Positions 17,977-25,879 of a DNA stretch of 64,000 nt are shown here, in pieces (positions within the stretch are counted from its first letter, which is position 1; every line of letters starts with the position of its first letter). The position numbers and the translations under genes are program-made. The notes below the pieces were generated by a model. That model was not told the DNA's origin, did not search any database, and worked only from the letters and a program-made list of their open reading frames with translations. The DNA is from Arthrobacter sp. PM3 (lineage in GTDB: Bacteria; Actinomycetota; Actinomycetes; Actinomycetales; Micrococcaceae). The stretch lies in contig NZ_CP022314.1 of the NCBI RefSeq assembly GCF_003352915.1, positions 1,329,295-1,393,294 on the forward strand, in the 5' to 3' direction.

Positions 17977-18791
17977 GCGTCCGTTCCTTGCGTTTCGGTC
18001 CAGGTGATGAGGCCCTTGAGCAGCTCGGCTACGTGGCCGGGTGCCTCAAACGGGGCCAGGTGTGCCACGCCCTCCAGGCTGACGGCGGTGGCGGTCCCGC
18101 CGCCGGCGGTGATGCCGGCGGCCACTTCCTCGGCCATGGCCGGCGGGGCAACGGAGTCCAGGACCCCGGCAATGACCTGGGTGGGGACCCGGATGGTGCC
18201 CAGCTGGTCCCGGACGTCGAAGCCGGCCAGTGCCTCGCAGCAGTAGGCGTAGCTGAACCGGTCGGCGTCCCGGAGGGTGTGCAGGAGCCGGCCGCTGAGT
18301 TCCGGCTGGCGGTCCATGAATCCCGGGGCGAACCAGCGCTGCGCCGAGCCCTGGATCATCACCGGGGTCCCCTGGGTGCGCACGGTATCGGCGCGTTCCA
18401 GCCAGCCCTCGGCAGTGCCGAGCTTCGCCCCGGAGCACTGGACGGAGAGGCTCTTGAGCCGGTCGCCGTGCTTGATGCCCAGCTGCAGGCCGGCGGCCCC
18501 GCCGAGGGACACACCGGCGTAGTGGAAGCGCGCACCGGGGGCGATCGAATCGACCAGGCCGATCACGGCGTCGGCCAGTTCGGCGACGCTGAAGGTCTCC
18601 TGCGCCGCAGGTGAGACGCCGTGCCCGGGCAGGTCCCAGGCGATGACGTCAAACTCGGTGCCCAGCAGGGCGCCGGCCTGGCTCCAGAGCAGCGACGAGG
18701 TCCCGAGCGAGGACCCCACGATCAGGAGGGGCCTGTCGCCGAGCGCGCGCTGGGGCGAGAGCAGGACGGCTTTGACGATGGGTTTAGCCAC
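17973..18791 (-). CDS. pcaD: 3-oxoadipate enol-lactonase
   Basis: Alpha/beta-hydrolase of about 272 residues. The nucleophile elbow is GVSLGG, the oxyanion region is VGSSLGTSSLLW, and the catalytic His lies near the end in GVAHLAPFEAPG. It hydrolyses the enol-lactone to 3-oxoadipate. The start is GTG at 18791, inside the end of pcaB (8-bp overlap). A longer open frame upstream is only pcaB read in another frame. Confidence 0.9.
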   Translation of the reverse strand: MAKPIVKAVLLSPQRALGDRPLLIVGSSLGTSSLLWSQAGALLGTEFDVIAWDLPGHGVSPAAQETFSVAELADAVIGLVDSIAPGARFHYAGVSLGGAAGLQLGIKHGDRLKSLSVQCSGAKLGTAEGWLERADTVRTQGTPVMIQGSAQRWFAPGFMDRQPELSGRLLHTLRDADRFSYAYCCEALAGFDVRDQLGTIRVPTQVIAGVLDSVAPPAMAEEVAAGITAGGGTATAVSLEGVAHLAPFEAPGHVAELLKGLITWTETQGTDA

Positions 18792-20319
18792 GGGAGGCTC
18801 CGTTCTGGAGTAGGCGGGCACCGGCGTATTCCGGGTACGCGGCGAGGATGCGGCGGGTGATCTCAGCGGCCTGGCCGAGGTAGTTGGCCGGGTCCAGGAG
18901 CTCCTCGAGCCGGCGGTCGGCGAGCAGGTCCCCGGGGACCGCCGCGCGGAGCAGCCTCCGGTACGTGCCTGCCTGCTCCCCGGCCGGGGCCTGCAGGGTC
19001 TCATCCACGACGGCCTGCAGGCGCTGCTTGCCGGTCCGGCCGGATCCTGCTCCGTCGCCCGGGCTGTCCAGGAGCGGCGCGACGGCGGCGTTGACGGCCT
19101 CGGACAGCAGCAGGGGCCCGGCGAGGTCGAGGTTGCGCCGCATGGCGTCCGGGAACACCTGGAGCCCTTCGGCCAGTTCGCGGAGCTGTCCGGCGGCGCC
19201 GAGGGCCAGCCGGAGCAGCTGGCGCAGGGCCGCCCATTCGCTGTGCCAGGCACCGTCGGGGCGTTCGTCGTTGAAGTTGGCGGCCGCGAGGTGCAGCTGC
19301 GCGGCCAGGTTCGGGGACTGCAGGGCGGCGCTGCGGATCAGCACGGACAGCACCGGGTTCTGCTTCTGCGGCATGGCCGAGGACACGCCCCGGCCGGCGG
19401 CGCGCGGTTCGGCGAGTTCGGCCACTTCCGGCCGGCTCAGGAACAGGACGTCGGCGGCGATCTTCCCGGCCGCGTCGGTCACGGCGGTCAGGGCGTCACC
19501 GAGCGCGGTCACGGCCAGCCGGTTGGTGTGCCAGGGGGCCGGGACGGGGGTGAGGCCCAGGCGGGCGGCTAGCCGGTCGGCGAGATCGAACGGCGACAGC
19601 GTCCCGGCAGCAGGGCCGGCCCCCCCGCTCAGCCCGGCTCCCCCGGTCAGGAGCGTGCCGGCGGCCAGGGTCCCGGCGGCGCCGCCGGTCTGCACTGGCA
19701 GCTCGAGCGCTTCGAGCCGGCGGGCGGCGGCGGCCAGCCCGGCGAACCACTGCGCGGCCCGCAGCCCGAAACTGTAAGGCAGGGAGTGCTGGGTCAGGCT
19801 CCGGCCGACGCAGAGCGTCTGCCGGTGGGCCTCGGCCAGGCCGGCAAGGGCGGTCGCGGCCGCGGCGAGTTCCGCGCGCAGCGTGCGCACGGCCCCGGCC
19901 GCGAGCAGCATCAGCGCCGTGTCGAGGACGTCCTGGCTGGTCAGCGACGCGTGAACGGCCCGGACCGCGCCCGAACCGGCGGCGTCGAGCGAGATGACCT
20001 GGTCGCGGAGATCGGCGAGCAGCGGGATGACGGGGTTGCCGCCGCCCTGCGCGCGGACGGCAAGGTCCGCGACGTCGTAGCGCCGGACGTCCGCGGCGGC
20101 AGCCACCACCGCGGCGGAGCCGGCGGGCGCCAGGCCCGCCTCCTCCAGGACCGCCGCCCAGGCCGCCTCGACGTCCAGGACGGCGGCGAGCACCGCGCGG
20201 TCCCCGGTCAGCGCCGCCACAAGGGGCGACGCCGACACGGGGCTCAGCAGGCCGAAATCGCCGTCCGGTCCGGAACCGCCGGCCAGTCCGGCGTCACCCC
20301 CGGTTTCGAAGGAGGTCAC
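18784..20319 (-). CDS. pcaB: 3-carboxy-cis,cis-muconate cycloisomerase
   Basis: Member of the fumarase/aspartase superfamily, 511 residues, a little long for PcaB because of Ala/Gly-rich insertions (for example residues about 205-235). The superfamily signature SSAMPQKQNPV is intact, with TSQDVLDTALM and LTQHSLPYSFG upstream. It converts 3-carboxymuconate to 4-carboxymuconolactone. The GTG start at 20319 overlaps the pcaG stop (GTGA), so it is translationally coupled. Confidence 0.92.
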   Translation of the reverse strand: MTSFETGGDAGLAGGSGPDGDFGLLSPVSASPLVAALTGDRAVLAAVLDVEAAWAAVLEEAGLAPAGSAAVVAAAADVRRYDVADLAVRAQGGGNPVIPLLADLRDQVISLDAAGSGAVRAVHASLTSQDVLDTALMLLAAGAVRTLRAELAAAATALAGLAEAHRQTLCVGRSLTQHSLPYSFGLRAAQWFAGLAAAARRLEALELPVQTGGAAGTLAAGTLLTGGAGLSGGAGPAAGTLSPFDLADRLAARLGLTPVPAPWHTNRLAVTALGDALTAVTDAAGKIAADVLFLSRPEVAELAEPRAAGRGVSSAMPQKQNPVLSVLIRSAALQSPNLAAQLHLAAANFNDERPDGAWHSEWAALRQLLRLALGAAGQLRELAEGLQVFPDAMRRNLDLAGPLLLSEAVNAAVAPLLDSPGDGAGSGRTGKQRLQAVVDETLQAPAGEQAGTYRRLLRAAVPGDLLADRRLEELLDPANYLGQAAEITRRILAAYPEYAGARLLQNGASRG

Positions 20320-20900
20320 TTCGAGGCACCCTCGGCGTCGCTGAAATCGAGGAAAACGGTCTCGCCGTCGCCCTGCAGCCGGATGTCCCAGGTCAGGCCG
20401 CCGTCCGGGTCGCGGCGTGCGATCAGGGTCTTGCGGCGCTCCGGTGCCAGCGAGGACAGCAGCGGGTCCGCCGCCAGGGCGGCCTCGTCCTCCGGCAGGT
20501 ACACCCGCGTGAACAGGCGGTTCATGAGGCCGCGGGCAAACACGGCCACCGCGATGAACGGGGCGGCGCCGGGTTCGGTGGGTCCCGGGTTCACGGTGGT
20601 GAAGGTGAAGACCCCGGTGTTGCCTACCGCGCTGCGGCCGAAGCCGGTGAAGGTGTAGCCGTCCCGGACCAGCGAGCCGGTGTGGTGCGGGACCTTGCCG
20701 TCGGCGTCGGCCTGCCAGATTTCCAGGATCGCGTCCGGGATGGGGTGGCCGGCGCCGTCGTACACGGTGCCCTGGAGCCGGATGGATCCCGGGGACCCGG
20801 GGGCCAGGAGCTCGCGGTCCTTGGCGTAGGGCAGGGCGTAGCCGTAGAACGGACCGACGGTCTGGCCCGGGGTGGGTGTCAGTTTGGTGGGGTTACTCAT
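20316..20900 (-). CDS. pcaG: protocatechuate 3,4-dioxygenase alpha subunit
   Basis: A 194-residue alpha subunit; it supports the active site but carries no iron ligands of its own. TPGQTVGPFYGYALPY at the start and the C-terminal GLTWDIRLQGDGETVFLDF are characteristic. It overlaps pcaH by 8 bp, so the two subunits are made in step. Confidence 0.93.
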   Translation of the reverse strand: MSNPTKLTPTPGQTVGPFYGYALPYAKDRELLAPGSPGSIRLQGTVYDGAGHPIPDAILEIWQADADGKVPHHTGSLVRDGYTFTGFGRSAVGNTGVFTFTTVNPGPTEPGAAPFIAVAVFARGLMNRLFTRVYLPEDEAALAADPLLSSLAPERRKTLIARRDPDGGLTWDIRLQGDGETVFLDFSDAEGASK

Positions 20901-21789
20901 GGTCGTCGCCTCCTGCGCCCAATGCCTCGTTCTCGGTCCAGGTCCGCTTCGACCCGGTCAGGACAATGTCCCAGTTGTACGCCAGGGCCCATTCGGGCCG
21001 GGTCTGCTCGTGGTTGTAGGTGGCCACGAGCCGGTCGCGGGCGTCCTGGTCCACGATCGACTGGTAGATCGGGTCCAGCGGGAACAGCTGGTCACCGGGG
21101 AAGTACATCTGGGTGATGATCCGCTGGGTGAACTCCTGCCCGAACAGGGAGAAATGGATGTGCGCCGGGCGCCAGGCGTTGAGGTGGTTCTTCCACGGGT
21201 ACGCGCCGGGCTTGATGGTGGTGAAGCTGTAGGAGCCGTCCGCGCCCGTGATGCAGCGGCCCACGCCGGTGAAGTTCGGGTCGATCGGTGCCGGGTGCTG
21301 GTCGCGCTTGTGGATGTAGCGGCCGGCGGCGTTGGCCTGCCAGATTTCAACGAGCTGGCCGGCGACGGGGCGGCCGTCGCCGTCGAGCACACGGCCGGAG
21401 ACGATGATGCGTTCACCCAGCGGCTCGCCGTTGTGCTGGATGGTCAGGTCCGATTCGAGCGCGTGGACGTCCATGTGGCCGAACGCCGGCGAGTAGAGCT
21501 CGATGGTTTCCGGGTCCGCGTGGTGCAGGTCCTTGGTGGGGTGGCGCAGGACGCTGCTGCGGTACGGCGCATAGTCGAGCCGCGGCTGGGTTTCGGCCGG
21601 GGCGCCGTTCTTGAGCGCCTGCGCGTAGGCTTCGCCGATCGCCTTCATCTCGGCGCTGAGGTCCGCCTGCGACTCTGCGGCGGCATCCAGCGGCGCGTAC
21701 GTCTTCGTTGCGGCCTCCGTGGCGTCGTCGGACACGTCTTCGGTGATCGGGTCGGCATTGAAGGTCTCGAGGTTCAGTTCTTCAGGCAC
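20893..21789 (-). CDS. pcaH: protocatechuate 3,4-dioxygenase beta subunit
   Basis: Catalytic subunit, 298 residues, of the intradiol Fe(III) dioxygenase that opens protocatechuate to 3-carboxy-cis,cis-muconate. The four iron ligands are visible as Y158, Y197, H210 and H212, with the same spacing (39, 13, 2) as in the Pseudomonas enzyme. The N-terminal 40 residues are acidic, Thr/Ala rich and longer than usual. The start is GTG at 21789 with a perfect AAAGGAGG five bases upstream. It follows quiC by 41 bp. Confidence 0.95.
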   Translation of the reverse strand: MPEELNLETFNADPITEDVSDDATEAATKTYAPLDAAAESQADLSAEMKAIGEAYAQALKNGAPAETQPRLDYAPYRSSVLRHPTKDLHHADPETIELYSPAFGHMDVHALESDLTIQHNGEPLGERIIVSGRVLDGDGRPVAGQLVEIWQANAAGRYIHKRDQHPAPIDPNFTGVGRCITGADGSYSFTTIKPGAYPWKNHLNAWRPAHIHFSLFGQEFTQRIITQMYFPGDQLFPLDPIYQSIVDQDARDRLVATYNHEQTRPEWALAYNWDIVLTGSKRTWTENEALGAGGDDHE

Positions 21790-21830
21790 AGCAGCCTCCT
21801 TTCGATGGTGTGGTTGTTGTTCGGGTGGGG

Positions 21831-23771
21831 TCAGGAAGTGCGGGTCAGCTGGTGGAGGTGGTCGTACTGGACAGCGTGGCGGACGGGCGCATTCGGGGCG
21901 CCGTAGCCGTCATAGGCGCCGCGGCGTTCCACCATTTCGAAGAACACGCTGCCGACCGTGGCCGTGTAGAAGTGCAGGAATTCGCCGTCGGCGTCACGGT
22001 CGTAAAGCAGGTTGAGTTCGCGGAGGGTGGCCAGGAAGTCCGGGTCCAGCGCAAACCGGGCATCGAGGTCCTCGTAGTAGTTCGCCGGGATCTGCAGGAA
22101 GTCCAGGCCGCGGTCCCGCGCGGCCCGGGCCGTGGCGACGAGATCATCCACCGCGAACGCCACGTGCTCCTGGTAGGTGCGCGGCCGGCCGGCCCCTGAG
22201 GTTGCCGGGGCTTCCTGCTGCAGCAGCGGCGCCAGGTTCAGCACCAGGCGGACGCCCCGGTCCCGGGTGCGCATCACCTGGGAGCGGACCAGGCCCGTGG
22301 GGCTGGCCACTTCGGCATACGGCTGCGGCTCAAGTGCGAGGGCACTGGTGTAGAACAGCACGGCCTCGTCAAAGTGCTGCCAGGGCTGGGCCAGGTTCAC
22401 GTGGTCGATCACGGCGCCGGCAGCGGACGCGGGCGGCGGGCCGCCGGATTCGCGGGGTGCACCGGGTTCACCGAATTCACCGACCCAGGCCGCCGTGCCG
22501 TCCGGGCTGCCCTGGCACAGGAAGATTTCGGTGGAGTCCGGCGCGGCGAAGCCCTGGAAGACTTCCTCGTTGGCCTGGCTCTTGCGCGGCACCGCGGGGG
22601 CCTTGAGCTGCCGGGCGCGGGCGGCGGCGATGACGGGAGAGCCGACGTCAAAGCCCAAGGCGGAAATAGCAGGCGAAATGGCGGCCGGCGTGCCGCCGGA
22701 GGCGGGTTCCTCGTTGATGATCAGGCGGGCCTGGCCCATGGTCCACAATTGCACGTTCTTGGTCCGGTGGCGCCCGTTGAACGCGAAGCCCAGCTGGCCG
22801 AGCAGGGTTTCCAGGCCGGCGGTGTCCCCGGCGCTGACTTCGGCGAAGTTGAAGCCGGCGGGCTCGGCCACCCGGGGAAGCGTGGCGAGCTCCATGGGAT
22901 AGCGGCGGCGGGCCGCGGCGCCGCCGGCCTCCGGGCGCGCGGCCGGGTGCGCGTCGAGCCAGGTGGAGCTCTGCTCTTCGAGCCAGATCAGCGACCGCAT
23001 GGCATCAACGGCGGTGCGTTCGACGTCGGACTGGCGGAAGACGTCGTTGAAGACTTCCAGGGACACCGGGCCGGTGTAGCCGGCGCGGACCACGTGGCCC
23101 ATGAACTTGGGGAGGTCGAACTGCCCTTCGCCCGGGAAGACCCGGTAGTGCCGGCTCCAGGACAGCACGTCCATGGACAGTTTGGGGGCGTCCGCCACCT
23201 GGACGAAGAAGATCTTGTCCGGGTTGAACGCCTCGATCGGCGCGGTGTCCCAGTCTCGGGAGAGGATGTGGAACGAGTCCAGGCAGGTGCCCAGGTGCGG
23301 GTGGTCCACCATCCCGACCAGCCGGTGGGCGTGCTCGTAGTCATTGACGTACTTGCCCCAGGCGAGGGCCTCGTAGGCCACCCTGACGCCGTGTTCGCCC
23401 GCGAGGTCGGCCAGCCGGGAGAGCTGGGCCGCCCGGAGCTCGTCGTCGTCAATCGTGGCCGTGCCCACATTGGAGCACAGCAGCATGGTGTCCATGCCCA
23501 GGCGGGCCATGAGCCGGAACTTCGCCTCAGCGCGGCGCAGGTTGGCGGCGAGCAGGTCCGCCGGCACGCTGTCGAAGTCGCGGAACGGCTGGTAAAGGTC
23601 CAGGGTCAGGCCGAGGTCCGCGGCGAGTTTCCGGACATCTTCCGGGCTCAGCGGGGAAGTGACCAGGTCCTGTTCGAAGATCTCGATCCCGTCGAAGCCG
23701 GCCACGGCGCAGGCCTGCATCTTTTCCCGCAGGGTGCCGGACAGGCAGACGGTGGCGATTCCGGTGCGCAT
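21831..23771 (-). CDS. quiC: two-domain 3-dehydroshikimate dehydratase (QuiC type)
   Basis: A 646-residue protein. The N-terminal half (residues 1 to about 275) is a xylose-isomerase-like TIM barrel of the 3-dehydroshikimate dehydratase family (GFDGIEIFEQDL; YEALAWGKYVND; CLDSFHILSRD), producing protocatechuate. The C-terminal half (about 300-640) is a vicinal-oxygen-chelate domain like 4-hydroxyphenylpyruvate dioxygenase. It retains a possible metal triad: H near 455 (VIDHVNLAQ), H near 535 (YQEHVAF) and E near 610 (VFFEMVER). The dehydrogenase upstream overlaps it at TGATG, and pcaH follows, which places it exactly between shikimate oxidation and ring cleavage. Confidence 0.92.
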   Translation of the reverse strand: MRTGIATVCLSGTLREKMQACAVAGFDGIEIFEQDLVTSPLSPEDVRKLAADLGLTLDLYQPFRDFDSVPADLLAANLRRAEAKFRLMARLGMDTMLLCSNVGTATIDDDELRAAQLSRLADLAGEHGVRVAYEALAWGKYVNDYEHAHRLVGMVDHPHLGTCLDSFHILSRDWDTAPIEAFNPDKIFFVQVADAPKLSMDVLSWSRHYRVFPGEGQFDLPKFMGHVVRAGYTGPVSLEVFNDVFRQSDVERTAVDAMRSLIWLEEQSSTWLDAHPAARPEAGGAAARRRYPMELATLPRVAEPAGFNFAEVSAGDTAGLETLLGQLGFAFNGRHRTKNVQLWTMGQARLIINEEPASGGTPAAISPAISALGFDVGSPVIAAARARQLKAPAVPRKSQANEEVFQGFAAPDSTEIFLCQGSPDGTAAWVGEFGEPGAPRESGGPPPASAAGAVIDHVNLAQPWQHFDEAVLFYTSALALEPQPYAEVASPTGLVRSQVMRTRDRGVRLVLNLAPLLQQEAPATSGAGRPRTYQEHVAFAVDDLVATARAARDRGLDFLQIPANYYEDLDARFALDPDFLATLRELNLLYDRDADGEFLHFYTATVGSVFFEMVERRGAYDGYGAPNAPVRHAVQYDHLHQLTRTS

Positions 23772-24652
23772 CAGGCGGACACCTCTTCGGCCGCCACGAG
23801 TTCCAGGAAGTGGGAGCGCATGCGGTCCGCGTCGGGCTCGCGGCCGGTGAAAATCCGGAACGCGTCCGCCGCCTGGCCCACCGCCATCCGGCCTCCGTCG
23901 AGGACCTCGCAGCCTTTGGCCCGGGCCTCGCGGACCAGCTCGGTTTCGATCGGGCGGTACACGATGTCGGCCACCCAGTGGCGCGACTCCACGAGGGACA
24001 TGTCCAGCGGGACGCCCGGATGGGCAGCCATGCCCACCGGGGTGCAGTGCACCAGGCCGTCGGCCAGCGGCATCAGCTGCGGCAGCTCCGCCGTCGTCCG
24101 CGCGGTGACGGTCCGGTCCGGGAAGAAGTCGGCGAGTTCGGCTGCCCGGGCGGCGCAGCGCGCCGCATCCGTGTCCACGAGGTCCAGTTCCCGGACCCCC
24201 GCGGTGAGCAGGGCGTAGGCGACGGCGGATCCGGCGCCGCCGGCGCCCAGCTGCACCACACGGTCCAGTGTGGCCCCGGGGAGGCCGGAGGCCAGCGCGG
24301 CGGCGAAGCCGGAGAAGTCGGTGTTGTGCCCGATGAAGCGGCCGTCGCGGATCACGACGGTGTTGACGGCGCCCAGGCGGCGGGCGTCGGGGGAAACCTC
24401 GTCAAGGTAGTCGAGCACGATCTGCTTGCAGGGGTGGGTGATGTTCAGCCCGTTGAAGCCGAGGCTCCGGGCACCCGACAGCAGCTCCCCTACGGCCTGG
24501 CCGGGCAGGCCGAGCTCGATGAGGTCGATCGGGCGGTAGAGGTACCGGAGGCCCTGCACGTCCCCTTCGCGCTCATGCATATAGGGCGTGAGGGAGGGCA
24601 TGACGCCGTCTCCCACGAGGCCCACGAGGAAGGACTCTGCTCGATTGCTCAT
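23771..24652 (-). CDS. shikimate/quinate dehydrogenase (catabolic AroE family)
   Basis: A 293-residue NAD(P)-dependent dehydrogenase. The substrate-binding N-domain has GLNITHPCKQ and the NTD motif appears in GHNTDFSGF; the nucleotide loop is LGAGGAGSAVAYALL. THPCK rather than the biosynthetic TxPxK form, and VDTDAARC after the third strand (an Asp at the NAD ribose position), favour an NAD-dependent catabolic enzyme. It oxidises shikimate to 3-dehydroshikimate, and perhaps quinate to 3-dehydroquinate. First gene of the quiC-pca operon, with AGGAG upstream. Confidence 0.85.
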   Translation of the reverse strand: MSNRAESFLVGLVGDGVMPSLTPYMHEREGDVQGLRYLYRPIDLIELGLPGQAVGELLSGARSLGFNGLNITHPCKQIVLDYLDEVSPDARRLGAVNTVVIRDGRFIGHNTDFSGFAAALASGLPGATLDRVVQLGAGGAGSAVAYALLTAGVRELDLVDTDAARCAARAAELADFFPDRTVTARTTAELPQLMPLADGLVHCTPVGMAAHPGVPLDMSLVESRHWVADIVYRPIETELVREARAKGCEVLDGGRMAVGQAADAFRIFTGREPDADRMRSHFLELVAAEEVSA

Positions 24653-24763
24653 CCGGTTAGCTCCTTTGACAACGTCACACGGCGGGCGGCGGCGCTTGCG
24701 GCGTCGCCGGCAGTCCGGGTGACAGGGATTACACTACAGACTTTGTTCACATATTGCACTGTT

Positions 24764-24780
24764 GTTCGAATGGCGAACAT
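24764..24780. promoter_or_regulatory. perfect inverted repeat, probable IclR/PcaR operator of the shikimate-pca operon
   Basis: TGTTCG-N5-CGAACA, a perfect six-base dyad, lies 112 bp upstream of the dehydrogenase start and just past the stop of the upstream iclR gene. GTTCG-type dyads are usual targets of IclR-family regulators of aromatic catabolism. Which of the two local IclR proteins binds is not known. Confidence 0.6.
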
Positions 24781-24811
24781 TTTGTTACGCCGCGCCAGCT
24801 TCCGTCCGGCT

Positions 24812-25654
24812 TCAGGCCTGCGGCAGCCGGGCGGACAGCTCGGCGGCCGCCGACTGCAGGAGCGGGACGTGGGCCACGAGGGCCTCCATGCTCAGCCGGA
24901 ACACCGGCACGGCCGTGGCGAGGGAAGCGAAGGCGTGGCCCTGGGCATTGAAGACCGGAACCGCAACGGCACGCATGCCGAGCTCGTTTTCTTCGTCCAT
25001 CGTGGCGTAGCCCTGGCGGCGGACGAGGTCGATCTCCGCCCGGAAGGCCGCGCGGTCCGTGATGGAGTGCTCCGTCAGCGGGTCGAGGGGCAACTCCTCG
25101 AGGAGCTGGGTGCGGGTGGCGTCATCGGCGAAGGCCACCAGGGCCTTGCCCACGGAGGTAGTGTGCAGCGCCCCGAGATGGCCGGGGTCGCTCGTGACGC
25201 GGAAGGTCCGCGGCCCGTCCACCTTGTTAACGGTCAGATGGTGGATGCCGTCGCGCACGGAGAGAATGGTGGCCTCGCCCGTCTCCTCGGTCACGCGCCG
25301 CAGGATGGGCAGCGCCGTTCCCGCGAAGCCGTGGTGGTTGGAGACCCGCTGGCCGAGCTGGAACACCCGCAGGCCCAGGTGGTAGCGGCGGCCGTCCGGT
25401 TCGTAGTCCACGAAACCGTCACGCGTCAGGGAGCCCAGCAACCGGTACGTGGTGCTGAACGGCAGCTCGGCCCGGCGGGAGATTTCCGCGGCACTGGCGC
25501 CGCGCGGCTCGTCTCCGAGCAGGACCAGCAGGCCCAGGGCCTTGCCCACCATGTCCGTCCGCGAGTCGTCTTTAGCGGACTTATTATCCGTCTTGCCAGT
25601 CCTGCCAGCCGGCTCTTCCGCGGCCCACTCGTCTGTGGCTTGATTCACACTCAT
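24812..25654 (-). CDS. IclR-family regulator between the shikimate importer and the catabolic operon
   Basis: About 280 residues from the ATG at 25654 (MSVNQATDEW). A hydrophilic 35-residue N-terminus precedes the HTH (SAAEISRRAELPFSTTYRLL), and the effector domain follows (GEATILSVRDGIHHLTVNKV). It is divergent from the importer gene at 25880 and upstream of the dehydrogenase-quiC-pca operon on the same strand, so it most likely controls uptake and the first steps in response to shikimate, quinate or a derived aromatic acid. A few codons further upstream there is another ATG (25672), without a better ribosome site. Confidence 0.85.
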   Translation of the reverse strand: MSVNQATDEWAAEEPAGRTGKTDNKSAKDDSRTDMVGKALGLLVLLGDEPRGASAAEISRRAELPFSTTYRLLGSLTRDGFVDYEPDGRRYHLGLRVFQLGQRVSNHHGFAGTALPILRRVTEETGEATILSVRDGIHHLTVNKVDGPRTFRVTSDPGHLGALHTTSVGKALVAFADDATRTQLLEELPLDPLTEHSITDRAAFRAEIDLVRRQGYATMDEENELGMRAVAVPVFNAQGHAFASLATAVPVFRLSMEALVAHVPLLQSAAAELSARLPQA

Positions 25655-25751
25655 GCATTGATATTGCCACATAGTGAGAGCTATTTCTAGATGGTGATTA
25701 TTTTTCTTGACAAGTGACTATGCTCACAGCCATGATTGCTACATTGCACAA

Positions 25752-25773
25752 GTAGCTTCCACAATGTGGCTAC
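25752..25773. promoter_or_regulatory. nested inverted repeats in the iclR/importer divergent region
   Basis: GTAGC and GCTAC arms flank a perfect inner dyad CCACA-A-TGTGG at 25759-25769. It lies in the 225-bp gap between the iclR start and the importer start, about 110 bp before the latter. A binding site for the adjacent IclR regulator is plausible. Confidence 0.45.
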
Positions 25774-25879
25774 TAGTCCGGGTCTTTCCACGGACTTCCG
25801 GCTGCACCACACTTATGAGGGCGGCAGTCGAGACCTTCCTGATCCATCCGCGACAACGTCGTCACACAAAAGGAACATC

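Noticed and set aside
17973..19253. 426-codon frame extending pcaD upstream
   Set aside because: The upstream segment lies within pcaB and is Pro/Arg/Ser-rich frame noise; PcaD begins at the GTG at 18791.
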